Shown in pieces: positions 26,487-34,532 of a stretch of DNA of 64,000 nt (position 1 is its first letter; every line of letters begins with the position of its first letter). This DNA is from Aureococcus anophagefferens (taxonomy: Eukaryota > Sar > Pelagophyceae > Pelagomonadales > Pelagomonadaceae). The notes below the pieces were generated by a model. It saw nothing but the letters and a program-made list of their open reading frames with translations. It made no database searches and was not told where the DNA came from. The stretch covers positions 362,587 to 426,586 of the forward strand of contig NW_008705588.1 in the NCBI RefSeq assembly GCF_000186865.1, read 5' to 3'. Position numbers and translations under genes: made by a program.

Positions 26487-28164
26487 ATGGGCAGCCCCCG
26501 CGCCGCCCTCGCGCTGGTGTTCGCCCTCCGCGGCGCGTCGGCGGGCGAGATCGCCGTGAGCGTCGCCGGCGGGCAGGCCGTGCTCGCCTTCGACGGCGAC
26601 ACGGACCTCGCGGCGGCGGCGCACGCCTTCGCCGACGCGCACGGCCTCGAGGGCGGCGAGGGCTGCGAGGGCCGGTCCTGCGTCGTCGACATGCTCGTGA
26701 CGGCCATGCGCCAGGACCTCGGCGGGTGCGCCGGGAGCGCGGGCGACGGCTGCGTGACGCGGACGTCCGTGTCCGGCGCGGTCTACCGGGCGCAGGGCGC
26801 CGAGGAGGTGTCGCGGCAGGAGGCGGCCTACGACGTCGAGGCGACGATCTACGACCGCCTCGCCATGTACGCCGCCGTGCGGCCCCAGCGGCGCGCCGCG
26901 GCGCCCTGCGCGCCGCCCTACTGCGACTTCGAGTGCGCCATCGGGAGCGCGGCGTTCGAGGACGAGTTCGCGCGCGCCTTCATCGAGGAGGACGACGAGC
27001 TGCGGCGATTGATGGTCGACTACCCGGCGCCGCGGCGCTGCCCCGGCGGGAAATTGTACCCCATCTTCATCGGCATCCCGGCGTCCGAGTTCGTCGACTG
27101 CGCGCCGCGGAAGTACCGCGCGTTCCAAGGCGGCGTCAAGGAGCCCGGCGCGGGCCGCTACGCCTTCGAGCCCCACGAGGAGGCCGAGTACAAGCGCGCC
27201 TACCGCGAGGCCTACTTTGGCGTCACGAAGAAGAAGGCGGGCTGGGACTGCATGCGCCACTACGAGATCGTCGCGAGCGGCGCGCGAAACGACGCGCGAG
27301 CCGGCTTTCCGCACTTCTCCGTCGCATCGTTCGGACGAGTCGTAATCGATCGTCGAAAAAGTCCAAGCTCGGAACCGTCAAATTGCACGCAAATGGAATG
27401 ATTGCCCACCCGCGCAGGTCGCGAGCGGCGCGTTCCCGTTCTTCACGGACGACCTCGCGACGTGCCCCGAGGGCACGCTCGCCTTCTGGCCCAAGCGACT
27501 CCTGACGGCGGCCAAGTCCTGGGCCGGCGTCCACGCGCACAACCTCACGGCGGACACGCGGCTCGTCGATCGCTCCGCGGTCTTCGCGGAAGCGAACGCG
27601 GCACTGCTGCACTACGCTCGCCGGAATTTGACGTCAGAGGCGCTGGCGACCTATGTCCTCGAGGCGACGGGCCACGCCGACGCGAAAAGCGTGCTCATCC
27701 TGTCGGCGCACCCGGCGCCGGACTTCCAGCGCGAGATGCTCGTCCACGGCTTCCGGAGCAAGCTCGGCAACGGCGCCGTCGACTTCGTCAAGCCGCCGCA
27801 CCTGTACCGGCCCGGGCCGGGCGTCGAGGCGCCGCCGCGAGACATCTCCGAGACGGCGCGGCTCTACGGCTACGGTTTCACCTACGCGCACCGCCTCTGG
27901 GACGACCCGAGCGTGAACCGGTCCTTCGTGCGGCAACGCGTCGAGGAACACGAGTTCGACCTCATCGTGTACGCAAGCGTTCACCGCGGCCTGCCGTACT
28001 TCGACGAGGTTCTCGAAAAATACTCGCCGGACGACATCGTCTTTGTGGACGGCGAAGATGAGCATGGCTTCAGCAACTTCTCCGCGGCCCTCCCGGCGCT
28101 CGGCCACTACTTCATGCGCGAGCTCCCCGACGGTTGCCCGCCGCCGCCGCCTCGTCAAGACTAA
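26487..28164 (+). CDS. Secreted hypothetical protein, two exons (509 aa)
   Basis: Exons 26487-27269 and 27418-28164; the junction is phase 0 and joins ...CMRHYEI to VASGAFPFFTDD.... Signal peptide MGSPRAALALVFALRGASA. Exon 1 has paired Cys residues (GCEGRSC, APPYCDFEC). Exon 2 contains LTSEALATYVLEATGHADAK, VLILSAHPAPDFQREM, then DLIVYASVHRGLPYFDEVLE and IVFVDGEDEHGF, a Rossmann-like alternating pattern. This resembles secreted algal proteins neighbouring glycosyltransferase-like families, but no enzyme class can be assigned. Stop is 2 bp from the stop of the convergent gene. Confidence 0.7.
27270..27417 (+). mobile_element. 148-bp intron with 15-bp duplicated boundary (possible third introner family)
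   Basis: The first 15 bases of the intron (gtcgcgagcggcgcg, 27270-27284) are repeated exactly as the first 15 bases of exon 2 (27418-27432). GT donor lies in the duplication; the acceptor is CGCGCAG. If the target duplication is 8 bp, the remaining element starts CGGCGCG and ends CGCGCAG, a short inverted match like the other families. The body shows no similarity to families 1 or 2. Confidence 0.6.
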
Positions 28165-28166
28165 AA

Positions 28167-29315
28167 TTAGCGCGAGAAGTGGCGCCCCGGGCACTGGTTC
28201 GGCGTCCGCGGTTCCCAGGTGCGGCAGACGCTCGACGGCTCGCCGAAGGTGCCGTCGTACGTGTGGTTCCCCTGAAGACAGCAGAAGTTGAGCGCGGAGA
28301 AGACATCGGCCTTGGACAGCGCGGTGGTGCCCTTGCAGCCCATCCTTTTCGCTTTGCGCTCGAGCATCGCCGTCGACTCCGCGCTGAGGCCGTAGGTCGC
28401 GACGAGGTACGCGAGGACGGCCTGGCGGACTGGTGCCTTGGGACATAGCAGAAGCAAGTGGAAGGGCGTCTTGCGGTAGACCTCCTGGTCGAACCCAGCG
28501 AAGATGACGAGGTCGATCGAGAGCACGCCGCGGCACCGCGCGTCGCGGGCCGCGGGGTCGCACGCGGCCGCCGGGCCGAGGGCGTGGTCGAGGAAGGCCC
28601 TCATCATGCCGTGACCGGACGTGAGGTAGGGCTTCGGATGCTCCAACGGCGGGTTCGCCGCGAGCGCGAGGATGGTGTCGAGGTTCGCGGCGACGGCCTC
28701 GACGTGCCAGCGCTCGAGCACGAAGTGGAAGTCGCCGCCGGCGCCGCCGTGCGAGTTGCAGTAGGCCTCGCCCAGCTTGCGGCTCAGGCGCGTCAGCGGC
28801 AGGTCGCGGAACAGGAGGAGGTCGGGCCGAGTCAGGACGAAGCGATCGTACCGAACGCCGGTAGCTTGCTCGTGGGCGAGCGCGAGCGCGGCGACCTTGG
28901 CGTGGCTTAAACTGTGGCTTAACGCGCCAAAGTGCTGCTCCTCCGGCTCGCGCGTCCAGGCCGGCGCGCTTGGACCCGACGCAAAGACGTTCGCGAGTCG
29001 AGCCGGATACGGCTCGTTGTCCTCGAACTCGGTGGCGGCGAAGTCGTAGAGGCTCTCGAAGCGGTCTCTGAGATCCGGGTTCCACGAGTGTATGAGCACG
29101 TCCCAGGTCGTGTTCGCGTCCGTGTTCGCCTCGATTACGTGCTTCGTAATGGTCGAAGCGCAGAACTCGATATCGCTGTACTCGCCACCACTCCCTGGTA
29201 ATTTGTCGACGAAGTTGCCACCTTCTCGCGAGACGGCGCCGCTGAGGAGTAACGCAATCCGTTCAGCGCGTGACGTCGCGAAGAGGGCTGCTATAGCTGC
29301 GTTCCAAGCCCTCAT
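28167..29315 (-). CDS. Secretory-pathway glycosyltransferase-like protein (382 aa)
   Basis: ATG 29315 starts a signal-like N-terminus (MRAWNAAIAALFATSRAERI). Motifs WDVLIHSWNPDLRDRFESLY, YDRFVLTRPDLLLFRDLPL and SIDLVIFAGFDQEVYRK recall nucleotide-sugar transferase-like families in which 'RxD(L/V)' and a later Asp-containing strand bind donor and metal. Cys residues cluster near the C-terminus (MGCKGTTAL, NFCCLQGNHTYDG). Identity of the family is not certain. Divergent from the PC-esterase (131 bp between starts); shared control with a wall or glycan-modifying enzyme would make sense. Confidence 0.6.
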   Translation of the reverse strand: MRAWNAAIAALFATSRAERIALLLSGAVSREGGNFVDKLPGSGGEYSDIEFCASTITKHVIEANTDANTTWDVLIHSWNPDLRDRFESLYDFAATEFEDNEPYPARLANVFASGPSAPAWTREPEEQHFGALSHSLSHAKVAALALAHEQATGVRYDRFVLTRPDLLLFRDLPLTRLSRKLGEAYCNSHGGAGGDFHFVLERWHVEAVAANLDTILALAANPPLEHPKPYLTSGHGMMRAFLDHALGPAAACDPAARDARCRGVLSIDLVIFAGFDQEVYRKTPFHLLLLCPKAPVRQAVLAYLVATYGLSAESTAMLERKAKRMGCKGTTALSKADVFSALNFCCLQGNHTYDGTFGEPSSVCRTWEPRTPNQCPGRHFSR

Positions 29316-29445
29316 CGCGGCAGCATTACGAAAGCATTGCGCCGGCCGATCTTCAAGGTGAATGATGCTGTGCCCTTTCAGTGTCAAGCAATGCGATGGA
29401 GGCCGATATGAAGGCCTTAGGCAGTCAATCATCGTGTCCTTGAGG

Positions 29446-30519
29446 ATGCGTTCGCGGCGAGCCGCGCTGCTCGTTGCGGCTGCGGCAGCGTCGGACCTCG
29501 TTGCGACTGCGGTAGCGTCGATGGATGCATGCCTCGCCTCCGGCGCCGGCGACTGGGTGGCGTCGTCGTTGGAGCCCGTGAAGCTCTCGCCGAGCTTCCT
29601 GAAGAACTGGCAACAGTCTGTTTTCTTTTGGGGCCAATGCGAGGAAGCGCCGCGCGCGCTGCGCTGGGAGCCGCGGGGCGACGGCTGCGACGGCCTCGCC
29701 GCCGCCGCGCGGTCGCCGACGCTCGCGCGGGACTTCTGCGACGCGTTTTCCGGCGCGAGCATGATGCTCGTCGGCGACAGCGTCCAGGGCGAGCTCTTCT
29801 CGACGCTCGCCGCGCTGCTCGGCGCTGACCGCGGCGTCCAGGACGAGGCCGCGGCGCGGCGGCGGTGCCTGCCCGGCTCTCGCCTCATGGCTCATCACGC
29901 CCACGAAGTTCGCGTCGAAACGCTCGCTTGCAAAGGTCGCGTGGGTGTCAAATTCGTCCGTAACGAGTTCTTGCTCTGGGCCGGCGCGCGCGACACGCTC
30001 GACGCGGCGGCGATCCGGCGCCAGGACAACAAATACCTCTGCGACTGGGCCGACGACGCGAGCGGCGCGGACCTGCTGGTGCTGAGCCGCGGCCTCCATG
30101 AGGCGCCCGACGACGCGTTCGCGGAGCAGCTCGAGGCGACGCTCGACGGCTTAGCCGCGACGCGCGGCGCCCCCAACGCGCCCTGGCTCGTCTACCGCGG
30201 GTCCCACGCCGTCGTGCCGAACTGCCACGCCTACGCGGACCCGTCGCCGGACTCGCTCGCGGACCGCATCGTCGCGACGCCCGGCGAGCCCCACTCGGCC
30301 GCCTGGGCGAACATATCGCACCAGAATCGCATCGCGAAGGACATCGCCGACGCGCGCGGCGTGCCCTTTTTTGACGTTTTTGAGCAGACGGCGCGGCGGC
30401 CGGGCGCGCGGCCCGACTGGCACGCGGGCGAGTGCATGCACTACTGCGTCCCGGGGCCCATCGACGACTGGGCGCGGCTGCTGCTCGCCTACTGGCTCGA
30501 GAAGCGGCGGAGTCGATAA
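29446..30519 (+). CDS. PC-esterase/TBL-like secreted O-acyltransferase or esterase
   Basis: ATG 29446 begins a leader (MRSRRAALLVAAAAASDL); total 357 aa. SGDNA/GDS-type motif MMLVGDSVQGELFSTL carries the nucleophile Ser. The distal DxxH-like motif is DWHAGECMHYCVPGPIDDWA, the characteristic C-terminus of the plant TBL/ESK1 and CAS1 PC-esterase family, which O-acetylates cell-wall or surface glycans. Middle region includes LLVLSRGLHEAP and YRGSHAVVPNC. The final 44 bp are duplicated at 31795-31838. An upstream in-frame ATG at 29362 would overlap the divergent promoter. Confidence 0.8.
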   Translation: MRSRRAALLVAAAAASDLVATAVASMDACLASGAGDWVASSLEPVKLSPSFLKNWQQSVFFWGQCEEAPRALRWEPRGDGCDGLAAAARSPTLARDFCDAFSGASMMLVGDSVQGELFSTLAALLGADRGVQDEAAARRRCLPGSRLMAHHAHEVRVETLACKGRVGVKFVRNEFLLWAGARDTLDAAAIRRQDNKYLCDWADDASGADLLVLSRGLHEAPDDAFAEQLEATLDGLAATRGAPNAPWLVYRGSHAVVPNCHAYADPSPDSLADRIVATPGEPHSAAWANISHQNRIAKDIADARGVPFFDVFEQTARRPGARPDWHAGECMHYCVPGPIDDWARLLLAYWLEKRRSR

Positions 30520-30591
30520 GGGCGGGTGAAACTCAGAAGTTGTCGGGTCTCCCAGACTCACGAGTCCCGGTTGATCGCGGGCCTCGGCACG

Positions 30592-31767
30592 ATGCAAAAC
30601 GCCTTCCTCTCGGCCCTCTCGACGGACCAGCGCGCGGGCGTGGTTGCTCCCCGGGGGCCTACGGTCGTCGACCATAAGGACCCGGCGGTCAAGGCCTTGC
30701 TCGAGTCGGCCTTCAAGAAGGAGAGCGGCACGAAGCGCCCCGCAAGCCCACTCGAGACCCAAGAGTCGAAGCGACCCCCTCCCACGCGACCCGATCCGAA
30801 CGACCCGGTGGTCAAAGCGCTGCTACATCAGTGGCAGACAGATGCGGCGAAGAAGGAGAGGGGAAAGAAGCGGCCCGCGACCGACGACTCGATCCAAGAG
30901 ATGAAGCGGCCCGCGACCGAGACGCCGGAGGACCCGCCGTCGCGGAGCCTCGCGGACCGCGCGCGCGGCGGCATACTCTCGGCCGTGGAACGCGACTTGA
31001 GCCTCGCGAGGGTCGCCGCGCGCGTCGCGCCGCGGATCCGCGCGGATCTCGGCGGCACGGTGCGCGCGGACGACATGAAGCTCATCGTCCACGCCGTCGA
31101 CGCCGAGTTCCTCGAGGGCTCGCTCGCGGCGGCGCTCCGGTCCCGCTTCTCCGGCTTCGGCCGCGGCGGATTGGACGCGCTCCGCGTCGCCGCGTCGAAT
31201 CGCATGACGCGATGCGCGTACAAGGTCGAGCCCTTCGTCGCCCAGGGCCTCATGAAGCTCCAGGTGAGCGCCGAGATGCTCTGGAAGCAGAACGAGGCCT
31301 ACGCGCGCGGCGACGCGGCGGTCTACGGCGTGCCCTGCGGCTGCCGCCGCGACACGCTGACGCTTTTGCTCGTCGCCGCCGTGTCGTCGCTCGCGGCGTG
31401 GCTCGCGTCGACGTCCCACGCGACGACCGCCAAGGCCCTCTTCGGCCTCGACGTGACCCAGCTCGTCATCGGCCTCCCCCCGCCGCCCAAAGCGAAAGCC
31501 GCGGCCGCGGGCATCTCGGTGAACGCGTACGTGTCCTTTTACGACCGCGGCGGCGCGCGCGTGACGGGCCGGGTCAAGGGCGTCCGCAAGAACGCCATCG
31601 TCCTCGTGCCCGACGCCACGAAGCGCGCCGAGGTCTACGAAATGCGCTCCACGGGCCAGAAGCACCACCTCAAGAAGTGGACCGTCGGCCTGTCGCTCCT
31701 CTCGCCCGCGACCGACGCCGACAAGGCGGCCCACGCGCGCCTCTGCGAGCAGGCCCGCGCCGCCTGA
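30592..31767 (+). CDS. Hypothetical protein with N-terminal repeats (391 aa)
   Basis: ATG 30592. Two ~38-residue N-terminal repeats: DPAVKALLESAFKKESGTKR and DPVVKALLHQWQTDAAKKER, each ending KRPA...E-K-RP, basic and probably nuclear. The middle is a helical domain with a hydrophobic segment (LTLLLVAAVSSLAAWLAS). The C-terminus (ISVNAYVSFYDRGGARVTGR, KNAIVLVPDATKRAEVYEM, KKWTVGLSLL) looks like a small beta-barrel. No family recognised. The gene is bracketed by a 44-bp direct repeat copied from the preceding gene's 3' end. Confidence 0.6.
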   Translation: MQNAFLSALSTDQRAGVVAPRGPTVVDHKDPAVKALLESAFKKESGTKRPASPLETQESKRPPPTRPDPNDPVVKALLHQWQTDAAKKERGKKRPATDDSIQEMKRPATETPEDPPSRSLADRARGGILSAVERDLSLARVAARVAPRIRADLGGTVRADDMKLIVHAVDAEFLEGSLAAALRSRFSGFGRGGLDALRVAASNRMTRCAYKVEPFVAQGLMKLQVSAEMLWKQNEAYARGDAAVYGVPCGCRRDTLTLLLVAAVSSLAAWLASTSHATTAKALFGLDVTQLVIGLPPPPKAKAAAAGISVNAYVSFYDRGGARVTGRVKGVRKNAIVLVPDATKRAEVYEMRSTGQKHHLKKWTVGLSLLSPATDADKAAHARLCEQARAA

Positions 31768-31794
31768 TCGTCGCTTAAGCGCGCCCAATAGACG

Positions 31795-31838
31795 GGCTGC
31801 TGCTCGCCTACTGGCTCGAGAAGCGGCGCAGTCGATAA
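31795..31838 (+). repeat. 44-bp duplicate of the PC-esterase 3' end
   Basis: 43 of 44 bases match 30476-30519, including the duplicated LLLAYWLEKRRSR codons and TAA. It lies 27 bp after the stop of the hypothetical gene, so the 30520-31794 segment is flanked by direct repeats. Confidence 0.95.
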
Positions 31839-31859
31839 CGTACGGTCGCTTAGGGAGCT

Positions 31860-33361
31860 CTACACGAGCTCGAGGTCCGCGGCGAGCATGACGTGGTCGC
31901 TCGGCTCGTCCGCGGTCGGGTAGGGCTTGGACGTGTCGAGGCCGTGCTTGCTCCGGAGCTCCTTGACGCCGGCGACCTTCCACTGGCCCGCGGAGCAGAA
32001 GATGTAGTCGAGCGTCTCGACGAACGCGTCGCGCTCGCCGCCCATGGGCTTGGTGTACGCGAAGTTCGTGAAGTCGGGCTCGGCGCCCGTCGCCGCCGCG
32101 TAGGCCGACGTGAGCGGCGGCTCGAGGACCGGCGCGAAGGCCCTGGCCGGCGCGACGTCGGCCTGGGGCGGCGGCGCGTAGGCCGCGAAGGCCTCGCCGA
32201 GCGCGCCGGACGTGAGGAGCGCGTAGGACGCGTCGTAGGGCTTCACGTTGAAGTCGCCGCAGAGCACGTAGGGCCGCCCCGCGGCGACGCGCTTCGCGCG
32301 CTCGGCGGCGAGGACGCTGTGGATGACCATGACCTGCTCCTTCTCCACGGACCCGAACCTGGGCAGGACAAGAGTGCGAAATTCCCAACTTCAAAGGCTC
32401 CTAGCTCGGCCGGTTTCCACTCGTTTCGGCTGATTTTTGGACGAGCGATCATCTCTCGGAACGGTCTCGAAGCGTGGATGCTTTTTCCAGAACGCGCGCG
32501 CGCGGAACACTCACGTTGAAGCGACGTTGAATCACCCTTGTCCTGCCCTGACCCGAACAGGCAGGGCATGTGGTACGTGGCGACGCAGAACGCGTCGCCG
32601 CCCTTCTCTTTGAGCGTCGCGGTCACGAGGACGTTGTGCTTGCGCTTCGCCTCGTTCCACGTGTCGAAGGGCGGCCGCCCCCGCGGCAGCGGCTCCGTGG
32701 CCGCCGTCGCGACGTGGCCCGCGCGCCGCTTGAGCGACCGCCACGCGCGGACGACGAAATTCGGCTTCGCCTCCTTCGCCCGGCGCTCGCGCGGCGGCTC
32801 GGCGATGGTGTCGGCGATGCGGCAGGCGTCGACGCCGAGGACGTCGTACTTGCCGCTCGGCCAGGCGACGGCGACGCCCATGTAGCCGTTGAACTTGGTC
32901 CCGTAGAGGCCCGTCGAGAACTGGTAGCCCTTGTCCGCAAAGTACGCGTGGAGCTCGCCGCTCCAGTCGCGCGACACCTCCTGGAGGCAGACGACGGCGC
33001 CCTTGGCGACCTCGGCGTCGAGGAGCGCGGCGACGCGCTTGAGGCGATTCGGCGGCGACAGGTCCTCGGCCGCGCACTTTACGAAGTAGCCCGGCTCGCA
33101 GAGCGAGCTCGACAGCACGTTGTAGGTGACGACGCGCACGCGGCCGCCGGCGCAGGCCGACTCCTGCGCCTCGTAGGCCGCGCCGCCGAGCGCCGCCGCG
33201 CCGAGCCAGACGGCGCCGCGCGGCGCCGCGCGCCGGCCGTCGCCGCTCGAATAGGACGACGACCCGCCGAGCGTCGACACGGCGCGCGCGGCGCGGCGCT
33301 GCGGCGCCAGGGCCGACGCGAGGCTGCGCATGAGCACCATGTTGACGAGCGTGGTTCGCAT
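31860..33361 (-). CDS. Endonuclease/exonuclease/phosphatase protein, nocturnin/CCR4 type
   Basis: Exons 33361-32559 and 32358-31860 (433 aa), joined across an introner with frame kept. N-terminus MRTTLVNMVLMRSLASALAP fits a mitochondrial or plastid presequence. EEP-domain motifs: RVVTYNVLSS, VVCLQEVSRDW (catalytic Glu), VATYHMPCLF, then exon 2 YVLCGDFNVKPYD, TLDYIFCSAG and the terminal PSDHVMLAADLEL (catalytic His). Family members are Mg-dependent deadenylases, 2'-phosphodiesterases (PDE12) or NADPH phosphatases (nocturnin). Given the presequence, an organelle RNA role is plausible but unproven. Confidence 0.85.
32359..32558 (-). mobile_element. Family-1 introner in the EEP nuclease gene
   Basis: Element 32359-32550, perfect duplication acccgaac at 32351-32358 and 32551-32558. 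On the coding strand the intron starts with GT of gttcgggt and ends CCCAG. Sense orientation relative to the gene. Confidence 0.95.
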
Positions 33362-33488
33362 GTAGGGCCGCGACGGCCGCGACCTTCAAACACGCGAGCG
33401 AGCGCCCCAGACCGCTCTCGAGAAGAGTCAACGTGAAGTCAACGTGGCGGATTGAAGCAACATCAGTGCCCCTTCTTCCTCGCCCTCC

Positions 33489-34364
33489 TTAGTCGCACTC
33501 CTCCGCCTCCGCGGCCTTGGGCCGGGGGATGGCGCGGAGGCACTCGGGCTTGATGGCGACGGGCCGGAGGGGCACCTTGGCGTCGCCGCCGCGGAGCTTG
33601 ACGGCCTTCGCGACCATGTCCGGCGTCTGGGGCATGACGGCCCAGCGGTCCGGGTGGTTCTCCGCCTTGCCGAGGATGAGGCCCGCGAGGCCGTCGTAGG
33701 CCGCCGCCTTCATGCCGTGGAGCTCGACGTACGCGCCGATCGCGAGGCCGCTCGCGTCGACGGCCAACGGCCCGAGGAACGTGGCCTTGGGGCCCTCGTC
33801 GAAGAGGGCCTTGTAGTCCTTGGACAGCAGCGCCTCCTGCGCGACGAAGTAGGCGAGCGCGCGCTCGAGCGCCGCGAGCGACGGCGCCTGGAGGCCGACG
33901 ACGCTGTCCTCGAGCGGCACGACCGCGGCCTCCTCGTTGAGGAAGCCGTCGCGCTGGCGCTTGTAGAAGTCGAGGACCTTGGCCTGGCCCGCCTCCTGGC
34001 CCTCGGCCTTGCGGTGCGCGACGTAGCGCGCGGCCAGCAGCGGGTCGCCCGCCTTCGCCGCGCCCAACGGCGCGCCGCAGGCCTTGGCCGGGTCGGAGAC
34101 GTCGAGCAGGATCGACAGGTCGAAGGGCGCCGCCGCGGGCCAGTGCAGGATGAAGCGCCGCCGCTCCTTGGACATGGCGTGCACGCCCGCGATCTTCGTG
34201 AGGATCTGCAGCCAACAGGCCTCGGGTGTGGCCTCGACCTGGTTGGGACCGGGCAAAAAGCACTCGGGCATGCTCGCCTGGAGCAGCGACACCAAATCCT
34301 GCGCGCCCTCGTAGTTGGCCAGCGTCCGCAGGTCCAGCGTCGCGCCCTCCGCGAGCGCGGCCAT
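33489..34364 (-). CDS. Hypothetical protein with small SH3-like C-terminal domain (291 aa)
   Basis: ATG 34364. Helical body, then a C-terminal segment IGAYVELHGMKAAAYDGLAG, LILGKAENHPDRWAVMP, KVPLRPVAIKPECL. This 'V-LHG-K...YDGL-G...RW-V...I-P-L' pattern is widespread in algal MYND and ankyrin proteins as a small beta-barrel, and a cousin occurs in the RRM protein at 50.7 kb. No enzyme motif or targeting signal. Function unknown. Confidence 0.6.
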   Translation of the reverse strand: MAALAEGATLDLRTLANYEGAQDLVSLLQASMPECFLPGPNQVEATPEACWLQILTKIAGVHAMSKERRRFILHWPAAAPFDLSILLDVSDPAKACGAPLGAAKAGDPLLAARYVAHRKAEGQEAGQAKVLDFYKRQRDGFLNEEAAVVPLEDSVVGLQAPSLAALERALAYFVAQEALLSKDYKALFDEGPKATFLGPLAVDASGLAIGAYVELHGMKAAAYDGLAGLILGKAENHPDRWAVMPQTPDMVAKAVKLRGGDAKVPLRPVAIKPECLRAIPRPKAAEAEECD

Positions 34365-34532
34365 GGTTGCAGGGCGTCGTTCGCGACGGCGCGGAGATCT
34401 CCGAGGTCAAGGAGCAGCTCTGCTCCCGGTCGCCTCCCGGGGGGCTCCTCGTCTCGGGACGGCGTCGCGACGCGTGGCGCGTCGCTGGACGCCATCAAGG
34501 AGACCCCAAGAAAAGTCCAAAGGCACCCCACC

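Noticed and set aside
33430..33470. A partial introner near 'caacgtgaagtcaacgtggcgg'
   Set aside because: Only a few words match the family-1 core; no terminus or target duplication is present.
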